From Athripsodes cinereus (Eukaryota > Arthropoda > Insecta > Trichoptera > Leptoceridae), in the NCBI GenBank assembly GCA_947579605.1, contig OX388312.1:23583313-23647312 (forward strand): DNA of 64,000 nt, given 5' to 3'. The translations under genes and the position numbers were made by a program. The notes beneath the pieces were generated by a model. It searched no databases, had not been told where the DNA came from, and worked only from the letters and a program-made list of their open reading frames with translations. Positions 12,505-21,842 of this stretch are shown one piece after another. Numbering within the stretch: the first letter of the stretch is position 1; the number at the start of each line of letters is the position of its first letter.

Positions 12505-12775
12505 TCATCAAAATATTATAATACTGACTTTTCGTATGGCCCGGTGTTGATAAATCTTCTTCGTAAAAAATAAAGCGTCGTATCTTCTACAGTCTTGGCT
12601 GTAGTGCTGAGAGCCAGTTCAACACCTACGGTCCTGCTTCATGGATGTCCTGCAGATCCCCGCTGAATTTTTAGAGATGGCAGTCCTGCCCTTTATGTCT
12701 CACCGTCTGCACATCTCCACATTCACAATTATAATACTCGTGCTTAGTAGTCGAGAGATCAACTACCTTAATATT
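12505..12775 (-). mobile_element. LINE 3' end with CCHC-type C-terminus (family C), copy 1
   Basis: The minus-strand translation contains CECGDVQTVRH followed by a GQDCHL-like stretch, a short Cys/His motif typical of C-termini of some insect non-LTR retrotransposons. Then come FSGDLQDIHEAG, LSALQPRL and a stop. It matches 37935-38190, and both end with ...TATACGAAAAGT. Incomplete, with shifts. Confidence 0.7.
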
Positions 12776-12784
12776 GTCAGATTT

Positions 12785-13205
12785 TTTGATTGGAAATGGT
12801 CCTTCTGTGCCATGTCAGGTCCCCCGATGTTGGCGATCACTCTGGCGAAAAGCTCCCTGTCTTGTGCTGCTCTGAACAGGTCATCCACTATCCGGATTCC
12901 GGTCCACTCCCTAATGTTGCGCACCAGGACATCTGCTTTCTGCCAACTCCCCGTCTTCTCTCTATCTTGCCCTCCAATATAAGGCGGAGGAGACGATTCT
13001 TCTCCCCAAGCAGCACGTGACCCAAATATGAGACCTTCCTCACTTTGACAATCGACAACAGCTCTCTCCTGGCTCCGGCTCTCCTAAGTACTTCGATGTT
13101 ACTGACTTTTTCAGTCCAAGGTATACGAAGCACTGTTCGGTGTATCCACATTTCGAATGCTTCTAACCGATTCATCACGTTTACTTTCAGAGTCCATGTT
13201 TCACG
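12785..13205 (-). mobile_element. LINE reverse-transcriptase C-terminal fragment (family A), copy 2
   Basis: The best-preserved family-A copy. The minus frame 13178-12888 reads NRLEAFEMWIHRTVLRIPW, then EKVSNIEVLRRAG, VSYLGHVLLGEKNRLLRL and GKIERRRGVGRKQ, which is the C-terminal part of a LINE reverse transcriptase. After a frame shift the end of the family follows (VDDLFRAAQDRE-like). The two plus-strand frames here (12641-13020) are antisense shadows. It lies tail to head with a family-C fragment, so this is a repeat cluster. Confidence 0.8.
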
Positions 13206-14235
13206 GACTAATGGAAATGGTTAAGATTGTTAAATATGAAGTTTATCAGGAAAAATCTTAAATGACATGGTTTGATAATAGAATAAAAGCTGGATGTGCT
13301 GCATGCTGTTGGGATGCAGCATGTTCAGAAAAGTGATTATTATAAAGCAACAGAAATCTATTCCCAAAAATGCCCTCAAATTGGTCGACAAAAACAATGA
13401 AAATGAAAATGCCATTAGACAGACGTTAAAATTTAAGTTTTATGTAAGTATGTAATTTTTTTTTCAATTTTAACGTGAATACTAATTACGTGGATTGTAA
13501 AGTTGCCATGGAAATGACTACGGAACTTAGGTACCACAAAAGTACATTTATTCTGATGTATCTATGTAGCTAGTAATTTTATATTAATATTTTTACACAT
13601 TCTGTTATGCCCACAATCTACGGTTGCTGAAGAAGCGATATACAATAACTAATAATTACCTTGAAAATTTTTTATTGCTACCTATTAAGTGTTATGACTT
13701 GCATTTTATATTTTGTTGGAATAAATTTGAATTAACACCGAATAAATTAATATTTTTTTCTATCAAAAACAGTTCACGCCATCATTTCACATCATTTGCG
13801 TATTAGTAAGAAAGGTTTACGCCACTCACTCTTTTGTCTATATATATATATTGCGGTGACTACATATTGATAACTAAATAACCTTGCTTAAAAATGGTAA
13901 CAACAATCTAAAAAATATCGTCAATTTTGCAAATGTTTTACATTGTTTAATTTAGAGAAATAAATGTTACATTTTTAGAATGCTTTCATATTATCTCTAA
14001 AATATTTGTAAATAAGCAAGATAATCATGTACAATTTTATTATTCGAGAATACTTACAATTGGTGCAAGATTTAGTTATAGCATTGGTTTCTATATTTTA
14101 ATATTTTTTCAAATCGGTCTCTCACTGCTGAGAATTGTGACTACCATGAACATAGTTTTATTTTATTGTTATTTTATAGAGGCACTCACAGAAAACTGAC
14201 AAAATAATACATTAATTACAAACATACAATAAGAT
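13206..14235. other. AT-rich stretch, nothing assigned
   Basis: Contains a small inverted word GCTGCAT...ATGCAGC near 13298-13320 and a (TA)n run near 13840. No gene-like frame. Confidence 0.4.
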
Positions 14236-14446
14236 CAGGGCTACTCTTGACAAAACTAAACACGATCTTAATCTAGTCTTGATCTTGATCATACGACGCA
14301 CGAAGAGACTATTGGCCAAAAATACACGTAAACCGATTGCGCGTTAGCGGTGGCGCGGTGTTTTTGACCATAGTCCCTTCGTGCGTCGTATGATCAAGAT
14401 CAAGACTAGATTAAGATCGTGTTTAGTTTTGTCAAGAGTAACCCTG
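14236..14446. mobile_element. 211-bp fold-back MITE with CAGGG ends
   Basis: Long terminal inverted repeats of about 90 bp begin CAGGGCTACTCTTGACAAAA and end with the complement at 14446. The outer ~75 bp show only about two mismatches. The short centre is GC-rich (GCGCGTTAGCGGTGGCGCGG, 14339-14358). CAGGG ends are typical of hAT elements, but I see no 8-bp duplication (AATAAGAT against CTGGCCAA), so the superfamily is uncertain. No coding frame. Confidence 0.85.
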
Positions 14447-14499
14447 CTGGCCAATTCCCCAATTAAGAGTGTCTACAGCATACACAATCAGAGAATTTA

Positions 14500-14665
14500 A
14501 TTAAAACGTGATTCAATATAATGCCACGATAATGATAACGTTAATCTCGATTTATAGTGATAATCTCGCCACTGCACATCATCACATTTTTTCTTATGTA
14601 AACTGCTCTGTTGATTTTGTCATATGAATGATGATGTGCAAGAAGAATAAAACAGTTGCGCGTTG
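14500..14665 (+). mobile_element. LINE 3' untranslated fragment (family G), copy 1
   Basis: TAGTGATAATCTCGCCACTG, CACATCATCACATTTTTTCT, then TTGATTTTGTCATATGAATGATGATGTGCAAGAAGAATAAAA. It matches the reverse complement of 41100-41265 in the same order. Non-coding. Confidence 0.65.
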
Positions 14666-14799
14666 AGGCCTTCCAATATGCCCTGTCTTCTACCTGTCTG
14701 AAAGCTTCCCGCACTGTACCTCTTGTAACTTTCCACGCATAGTCAAATCATTATGCGGGTCGCAAATATTGCAACTATAATGTTTATAGACGTTGATAA

Positions 14800-14918
14800 T
14801 ATTTGTTTCACTCCCATATTTTGCTATGAACTCGCCCTCTGTATATTCATTGTATCAAATTTGAATGTATACCTTATATGAAATTGTTTGCAATCAATGT
14901 AGAGTAAAGAATAATTAA
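14800..14918 (+). mobile_element. LINE 3' tail (family E), copy 1, cut by an insertion
   Basis: Reads AACTCGCCCTCTGTATATTC and later CAATCAATGTAGAGTAAAGAAT, which matches 52325-52352. The tail is interrupted at 14918 by the 1.2-kb element that follows and seems to resume at 16130 as GAATAATTAATAAATAAATT. Confidence 0.6.
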
Positions 14919-14962
14919 GGCTTGTATTTAAGTGATCATCAAAAATATACCAAAATCGTCAC

Positions 14963-15256
14963 CAAATAATTCAATATGATTGCCAAAATAGTAGATTGAT
15001 CATCAAATCGTGATCCTCAAATAATTCTAAATTGAACCCTAAAAAATAAAATATTCCAACCAAATAATTCAATATGATCGCCAAAATAGTAGATTGATCA
15101 TCAAATCGTGATCCTCAAATAATTCTAAATTGAACCCTAAAAAATAAAATATTCCAACCAAATAATTCAATATGATCGCCAAAATAGTAGATTGATCGTC
15201 AAATCGTGATCCTCAAATATTTCTAAATTGAATCCAAAACAATAAAACATTTGCCG
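14963..15256. repeat. Tandem array, 98-bp unit, three copies
   Basis: CAAATAATTCAATATGAT starts at 14963, 15061 and 15159, giving an exact 98-bp period. Units 1 and 2 are nearly identical and unit 3 drifts. The array lies inside the left arm of the 14919-16129 element, and its ATAGTAGATTGATC word recurs in complement near 15840-15860. Confidence 0.95.
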
Positions 15257-15474
15257 GCAAAAATAAAATCTGATTCCAATATAAATTTCTTACAGTTTTG
15301 TACATATATTACTTTTCTATAGAAAAAAAATACTCGACAACGGTTGGAGACAATTTATATTCGAAATAAAACCGGCAAAAATAAAATCTAGTACCAATGT
15401 AAATTTCCTACAGTTTCGTACACATTACTTTTTTTATGGAAAAAATACTCGACAACGGGTGGAGCCAATTTATG

Positions 15475-15562
15475 TTCGAACTAGATTTTATTTTCGCCGG
15501 TTTTATTTTATTTTTGCCGGCAAAAATAAAATAAAACCGGCGAAAATAAAATCTAGTTCGAA
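15475..15562. repeat. Perfect 88-bp palindrome
   Basis: Two 44-bp arms meet with no spacer at GCC|GGC (15518/15519). The sequence reads TTCGAACTAGATTTTATTTT from the left and is exactly self-complementary to TTCGAA at 15562. It joins two copies of the CCGGCAAAAATAAAATCTAG unit head to head inside the 14919-16129 element. Perfect spacer-less palindromes of this size are normally unstable, so it is either very young or an assembly product. Confidence 0.95.
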
Positions 15563-16139
15563 TATAAATTTCCTTAAGTTTCGTATAATATTACTTTTTC
15601 TATGGAAAAAATACTCGAATACGGGTGGTGCCGCTTAAGTATCATAGTTCCGATAATAGTGCATCTGCAACGGGTTTGAGTATTCAAATATTATCATTGT
15701 AGTCGTGAATAGTGAAATAATAAAAAGGGTCATGTCATTTTAAGCATTCTTAAAAAAATCACGATAGTGAAGAAAGAGACTTTCTAATGAATTTACTTAA
15801 ATATTATGAACGATTTTTGTTATTATAATAACAAATTTGGCGATCAATCTACTATTTTGGCAATCAATCTATTTATTTTATGGTCAAATGTATTTTTTGG
15901 TGGTCATACCGAAATATTTTGACGATCGGATTTTAATATTTGTAGGTAATAATTTTGATGTTAGTTTCATTTATTTGATGATATTTATTTTATATTTTGA
16001 TGATCGGAATATGAAATATTTGGTGGTATTGTTTTGGTGTTAATTTTACTTTTTTGATTATCGTTTTATTTTTCTGATGGTCGGTGACTAGGATCAAAAA
16101 TATTATTTGATGATCATTTATATAATACCGAATAATTAA

Positions 16140-16509
16140 TAAATAAATTGGGCCCCTGAAATACCAGAAATGATAGTATTATTTTCAACATTACATTTAC
16201 TTAGTTTGACGTTCACAATCGAATGAGAAACACAAATATTCAATTATCTTTCATATATATATTTTCATAAAAGCTTCCTCAGTCGATATAAAACCAGAAT
16301 GGTTGAAAATACTGAGAAATGTATCTAAAAATAAAATAATACAATCTCAGTTGTAAAACAACTTACAGCACCCATGTTCAATTATGATTATTTTTTTTAT
16401 TTTTTGTACTTTTTTTTAATTTAAGTTTTTTTTATAAGTGAGCAAATGATAAATATATCATTTCACATTTTAACCTTTTAAATGTGAATTGTTATTTTGT
16501 AAAATAGCC
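16140..16509. other. AT-rich stretch, nothing assigned
   Basis: After the interrupted LINE tail there is unassigned AT-rich DNA with T-rich runs near 16390-16430. Confidence 0.4.
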
Positions 16510-17015
16510 TTACAAAGTAAGTACTTGATGTATGCAAGTGAGACGTGGACATGGTTAAAGAAGGATGAAAGTGGCATAAATGCAGTTGAAATGAGATCAC
16601 TGAGAAGGATGTGTGGTAAAAGTCTGAGAGATCGTGTGCGTAACAGTGAGATACGAAAGGAATGTGGAATGAAAGTTAGCGTAATAACAAGGATGAATGT
16701 AAACATGTAAGTTAAGATGGTTTGGGCACGTGGAAAAAATGAATGAGAACAGAATGACTAAGAAGATATATTTGGCTTAGAGTAATGGTGCTCGGAGACG
16801 TGGACGTCCGAGGATTAAATGGCAAGATCATTTGAATCAAATCCTACAGGACGGTCACGTGTTGAGCACGTTGAACAGGAGAGCATGCATGAGAAATTGT
16901 ATGACAGTGACGGAAGCGAAAGAGGTATGCGAGGATAGAAGGAAGTGGCGCTCGATCCTTTCTGCCTACCCCGCGAGGGAAGCGGCGTGATGGTATGTAT
17001 GTATGTATGTAAGTA
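16510..17015 (+). mobile_element. LINE 3' end (family B), copy 3
   Basis: The longest family-B copy. The frame 16489-16710 gives YASETWTWLKKDESGINAVE, MRSLRRMCGKSLRDRVRNSE, a C-terminal LINE reverse-transcriptase block. After a shift it continues as MVWARGK-like, GARRRGRPRIKWQDHL, SILSAYPAREAA and ends AGCGGCGTGATGGTATG plus (TATG)n at 16986-17015. Truncated at the 5' end and frame-broken. The antisense frame 16470-16706 is a shadow. Confidence 0.8.
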
Positions 17016-17434
17016 AGAACTTAGGATAGTTATGACTCAATATCAAAGCATGTTTATTCCTGTGTAACTAGAGGATACTGATAAGAAAATATTCTTGCTT
17101 TTAAAAAAAGCACATAATGTATTTTAGAACAAAGCAATACAAGAAATCCTTCATTCAAAATTCATTGATGGAAAGTGAATAAATTCCATATTATATCACA
17201 CCTATTATTTTTATAAAGTATTAATAACAAAATTTAAGGCATTCTGGGTGGGTGATAAGCCTCATCGCTGAATTAAATATATTTTTTCCGAACACCTGTA
17301 TTTTACAGACACTCTGAAACTTCTGAAAAGAGTAGGAGATCAATTTTTTACCGAGAACTCCATGATTTCTGTAATATTTTCTAATAATTTGCAGTTCATA
17401 TAAACATACATAGCTTCTTATCATACACCTTTCT
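17016..17434. other. Unassigned AT-rich stretch
   Basis: No supported gene. The 86-codon minus frame at 17221-17481 runs out of a LINE remnant and has no known domain. Confidence 0.4.
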
Positions 17435-17612
17435 TCTTCTTCTACTTTCTGTTCCATGTCAGATCCTCCCGACGTTGGCAATCAATCCGGCGAAAACCTC
17501 CCTGTCCTGTGCTGCTCTGAACAGGTCATCCACTGTCCTCATACCGGTCCACTCTCTAATGTTGCGCAGACAGGACATCTGCTTTCTGCCAACTCCCCGT
17601 CCCCCCTGTATC
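17435..17612 (-). mobile_element. LINE remnant (family A), copy 3
   Basis: The reverse strand matches the end of family A: GTGGATGACCTGTTCAGAGC, AGCACAGGACAGGGAGGTTT, CCAACGTCGGGAGG, then the (AAG)n tail seen as TTCTTCTTCTTCT at 17431-17443. It is a good guide to the intact family sequence because it lacks the MITE found at 59114-59314. Confidence 0.75.
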
Positions 17613-18121
17613 TTTAACTATCATACACCTTTAACTATCTTCTTTAGTTTCATAATTCAAACTTAGCAAGAAATCTAAAGATATTCCATACAATGTTTAT
17701 TATTTATGTATGTTTAGGTACCGATAGACCCTACTAAGAAGGTGAGTGTCTTTATATTTGTAATCAGTAAAGCTTGTTAGCAAACATTTTAATATGTTTA
17801 TAATAATGTAGTTACAGTACTTAGAAATAACAATAATTATTCAGTTTAGGTAGCTATGGTTATATTATAATACTAGGTATTATTAATAATAACATTACGT
17901 ACCTATGACGTATTGTGATTAAATCGAAAACAACATTTTCCACTTCAAAACGCTTACACAGAGAAATGTAAAGAGAGAGTACATATTACATATTATTATG
18001 TAATCAATGTTTACCCTAGAAGTGTTTAAGTACCTACATATATGTAGGTGTGAAGGTAATGTAGTATTACGACTAAATTACAAATATTATATTATTTATT
18101 TGGATACAATATATTGCATAT
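17613..18121. other. AT-rich stretch, nothing assigned
   Basis: No frame, repeat or structured element recognised. Confidence 0.4.
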
Positions 18122-18335
18122 AAGCCATGGAGCACCCGGAAAAAAATAACTCTCCCACTCTATACCGTAAATTTTCGAGTGCACTGTAATAAAAGGCAAA
18201 AAGATCATTTTCACCTTAAACTCAGTGATGAGGTTTGGTCTAAACTTTTTGCTGCCACAGAGAAAACAGTTTGCTTGTTTATAACATGTGGCTGATCTGC
18301 TTGCTACTTCACTCTTGTTGAATATGTCATGAAGG
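18122..18335 (+). repeat. Dispersed repeat Z, copy 5
   Basis: Preserves the left end well: AGCCATGGAGCACCCGGAAA, CTCTCCCACTCTATACCG, AATTTTCGAGTGCACTGTAA, then CTCAGTGATGAGGTTTGG and CTTGTTTATAACATGTGGCTG, ending TGTCATGAAGG. Together with copies 7 and 8 this defines a ~215-bp unit. Confidence 0.6.
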
Positions 18336-19420
18336 TAATTTTGTTGATTTATTTAACGTTTAATAAATAATTTAAGCTGAATATGTCCGTTTAAAAAGTT
18401 GTTTGCTAAAATACAAAATTTTTGCAGTTGACTGTCTTTAGTCTGATAAATGTTTTAAAAGAATATTTACATAAAAACTCGTTCTCACTTTTTTTACTCG
18501 CAAAGATAAGCTGTGAGCTATGAAACTATAGTTAAAAAGTTCTGTCAAGGAAACTGCCTTACATTTTGTTGTCCATGTCAATTAAGTTGTTTTTTTATGA
18601 ACTTTATATATTTTTTCAGAAAGAATACCTTCAAAGTAAGCAGTATGTTTGCGCCGTAAAGAAAGAGTTGGTTGGCAAAGAAAAGACTCGAATCCAACGT
18701 CTCTCGATTGTACATCTAGAACACTAAAAATTTAAGCTAAACGATTCTAAACATATTTTTCAGTATTCAAACAAGTATCTACTTACCTAATTTAAAAAAA
18801 TATACCTTTCATCAGATTCCAAAATCATCTAAAACCATGAGGTAAATATTATTTATGTCAAAAAATAATTTTCAGTTAGCTGGAACGTAACTTATTTACA
18901 CTTTTCAAACTCTATTTTGTATTTCAGATTCCCATAATAAATTAATTACTTACTTACAACAAACGTACAATTTTCTTTGAAATATAAAGCTGTAAATCTT
19001 GATAACAATATTATATTTTCTTTTACAAGTCAAATAATGAAAATCACAGTTGATTATTATTACCTCAGCCAGCCCTAATGAAAACGTATTCAGGGAAATG
19101 GTTTGAGGACGTAAACAAACACTGTTCGTGTAAACGAAAATAAAATTATGTACCTCTACCTATGTTGTTACAATATATCGCTCATACCTGTCATTAGTAA
19201 ATTGTATTATGTTGTATTAAAATATTTTTGAAATACAAGTTTTCCAATGCATTGATATGAGTTTTTTTTTTGTTTTACTCAACTGACTGGATTTTTCACA
19301 TGCTTAATATTATGGATGAAATATTATTATCCACATAAATTAAAGTCTTTGAGATCTATTTTACTGTGCATTGATTAGGACCTCTTTAATTTTACATTAG
19401 AGTTACATATTACATTAGAT
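18336..19420. other. AT-rich stretch, nothing assigned
   Basis: No supported gene or repeat. The 8-bp word CATTAGAT at 19413-19420 serves as the left target duplication of the element that follows. Confidence 0.4.
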
Positions 19421-19628
19421 CAGTATTTCCCAAACTATGGCTCGGGACCCACCAGTGGGCCGTGAGTGAATATTATGTGGGCCCTAATGGACGATTCGCC
19501 ACCGTATAAGACATGAATAAAAAAATGTTGTTGGAGCAATGTTTGGAGAAAAAAAGCTTAAAGGCGGGTCCTAAGACTGGAAATTTTTCCTAGATGGGTC
19601 GGAGCCCAGTCAACTTTAGGAACCACTG
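19421..19628. mobile_element. 208-bp hAT-type MITE
   Basis: Starts CAGTATTTCCCAAACTATGG and ends TTTAGGAACCACTG, the classic CAGTGGTTCC-type hAT terminus. Flanking octamers CATTAGAT (19413-19420) and CATTATAG (19629-19636) agree at six of eight positions, so this is a decayed 8-bp duplication. Internal sequence is GC-richer (GGGTCGGAGCCCAG) and non-coding. Confidence 0.8.
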
Positions 19629-20514
19629 CATTATAGATATGTGTCGATAGATTTTACGGTTACGTTACGTATTGAATTTTGATGGTAAGCTTTTCGCTGC
19701 GCTCGAGCCGTCATTTCAAACCAACTGATAAATTATTATAAGTATTTCCTTTTCATTCAACGTAAGTAAGATGAGTTTATAATTCGCATAATGTGTTTAG
19801 AAATGTGTCATGGGAAGAGATGACGCAGTTAGCACAAAGATACTCTGAATGGAAGAAGCTGGTATCTGCCCTGTGCTTCCGATAGGAGTATTGAGAGCGA
19901 TGATGATGTGGTGTATAGTAAAATTGCTTGTATGTAAATAATCTTGAAAGTAATGTTATGTATTAAACTAATGAACATTAATACATAGTTACGAAAACTT
20001 TAAAATTTCTAAGATATTGACGGTAATGGCAACAACTCTCTGAGCGAAACATAAGGTTTAAGGTTAGTAGAAAACAATGATATTATGTAAGTCTCAAAAT
20101 AATACACAAGTACGACCTTATAAATAGCTTTGTAAGTATGTGTGTTTACAATTTGATATTATTTATTTTACAGGGATATTCTCAACAGCGATTATTATGA
20201 AAATAGTATCTAATAATAATAACATAAGTAAGTACAAACACAATGTCTGGATTTTCGACCCTTCCTACTAATATAAGTCTCTGCGTGGGAAAATGTATTT
20301 AGGTATTATTATTCTATTCAAATAAACAAAACTATTTTCCCATTCGAAAATCAAAATTCATCATTTGTTTAGGTCACTGTAATGAAAAGAACAGAAGAAT
20401 GAACAGGAATCTATTTTTGAAGGAATTAAATAAACATACGAAATATTGAAGGTATATATTTTTAAATGACCAGTAAAAAAGATGTTCAAATAAGCCTAAA
20501 ACTAAAATAGGGAG
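19629..20514. other. AT-rich stretch with a weak LINE remnant
   Basis: At about 19815-19895 one frame reads WEEMTQLAQRYSEWKKLVSA, which resembles the last residues of LINE ORFs. It is short and isolated. The rest is unassigned. Confidence 0.35.
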
Positions 20515-20590
20515 ACTTACGTACATCAGAGTGATAGTTGAAAGTAGAATGACCTAATATGATACTCAAGAAGAAGAAAAATAAACACGT
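20515..20590 (+). mobile_element. Very degenerate LINE tail (family A), copy 4
   Basis: CAGAGTGATAGTTGAAAG, AATGACCTAATATGAT and CAAGAAGAAGAAAAATA follow the order of the family-A end (AGTGAT-GCCAACGT-GACCTGACATGG-AAGAAGAAG) with many substitutions. Confidence 0.35.
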
Positions 20591-20614
20591 CCTTAAAAAA
20601 TACACAAAATACTA

Positions 20615-21312
20615 GAAGGCAGATACAGCTTGGTAGATCCACACATACCTATCCTAATTTTAAACAGTGATATTCACAGTTATAGCACAAGACAACGGGA
20701 TCATTTCAGAGTGGAACATGTTCCAAGAACCGACAGGAACCGTCACGGATTTCTCCACTCTGCTGTGCTGATCTTCAATGCACTGCCGGATCAATTGCGG
20801 GAATGCTGAAGTAACGAATTATTTACAAAACAGATGAAGAAACATATACTGGAAGGAAGAGAGTAGCAGAATCCCGAACGAATGTGTGAAATATACAATG
20901 TTAATTAGATGTAATATGTGAGATGGATTGATGCAGGATACAGTACAACTGACCTCTAATACCAGCACCTGGTGCTGCCTGGGGTCATTATATTAACACC
21001 AATAGTTATAAGTTATTGTGAGTGATTTATTTCTTTTATATTGTGTTTATATTTGTATTTGTATATAAATAAGTAAAAAAAAATTGTTTGTGTGATCGTG
21101 TGAGTATTGTCGATTTATATGTGTATTGTACTAACTATTTTTTTTAATACATTTTCTCTGATTACTATTTGATCATTCGACACTAAGTATTTTTATACCC
21201 ATGGTTGCGTCATTGTTATCTTTGTATTTTTCAAATTTATGTTAACATGTAAAAGGCTTCTTGCCGTGTATATTTCTAAAATAAAAATAAAATAAAATAA
21301 AAAAATAAAAAT
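20615..21312 (+). mobile_element. LINE 3' end (family D), copy 2
   Basis: Decayed coding sequence near 20685-20850 gives TRQRDHFRVEHVPRTDRNRH then AVLIFNALPDQLRE and a KHILEGRE-like block. That is the end of a non-LTR reverse-transcriptase ORF (T-R-slot, NALP motif, then a basic helix). A ~400-bp AT-rich 3' UTR follows. It ends AACATGTAAAAGGCTTCTTG, CCGTGTA, then a (TAAAA)n tail at 21275-21312. The AAAGGC-loop-GCCGT hairpin is shared with the other family-D tails and with the SINE at 55094. Confidence 0.75.
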
Positions 21313-21514
21313 AGGTTTTTGAGTTTCATCTACAGGGATTTGGAGAAGCTAAATGCTAAATGTGACTGAAAATCCATTGCAGAAAATCAAAAGGCTTAGA
21401 GATCTACTATACTTTTGAGGTTAGGTTTAAACTGTTTAACCTTCAGAACTAAGAAAGGTAAATGTTTCGAAACTTGATCATTTTTAACATTTGTAGCCAT
21501 GTTTATATATTATA

Positions 21515-21519
21515 TCTTA
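21515..21519. repeat. Target-site duplication, gypsy element 1 (left)
   Basis: TCTTA directly before the 5' LTR is repeated exactly at 25621-25625 after the 3' LTR. Five base pairs is usual for metavirid integration. Confidence 0.9.
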
Positions 21520-21684
21520 TGTTGTATTAATTGTTATCAAATATGTAAGAAAGTACCTAGGCACTTTGCTTAGTAGTTATTTATTATTATTTCTATTTTG
21601 AATTTATTCCATTGGATTGTTTTGTTTTATAATTGAGAATAAAAGTCACTTGAAAACTGGAATCGCATGTTTTAATACATAACA
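21520..21684 (+). repeat. 5' LTR of gypsy element 1
   Basis: Begins TGTTG, ends AACA, 165 bp. Holds AATAAA at 21638-21643. One mismatch to the 3' copy. It lacks an obvious TATA box; short LTRs like this are common in arthropod gypsy elements. Confidence 0.95.
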
Positions 21685-21842
21685 TGGTGTCAGGTGTGAA
21701 TTTTAATTCATAATTTGGTTTTAATTAATTATAATAAAAAAATAAAGAATAACATAAAAATAAAGAGTATGAATACATTTATTAATAATAAAATAAAATA
21801 AAAATAAATAGTGATTTTTAAGATAAAAGTGAGTTTGAAAAA

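Larger units (their letters stand above)
14919..16129. mobile_element. 1.2-kb non-autonomous DNA element, Mutator-like candidate
   Basis: A perfect 10-bp direct repeat GAATAATTAA flanks it (14909-14918 and 16130-16139). The ends are imperfect inverted repeats: GGCTTGTATTTAAGTGATCATC at the left, and a right end whose complement begins GGTATTATATAAATGATCATC. A 9-11-bp duplication and GG-starting ends fit Mutator-like elements, but no transposase is present. The inside is highly structured: three 98-bp tandem units, three copies of a ~115-bp unit containing CCGGCAAAAATAAAATCT, an 88-bp perfect palindrome, and a right arm full of GATGATC/GATCATC words. The target is a LINE tail, which supports a real insertion. 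Confidence 0.65.

Noticed and set aside
12641..13020. Two overlapping plus-strand frames of 113 and 76 codons
   Set aside because: They are antisense to LINE fragments of families A and C.
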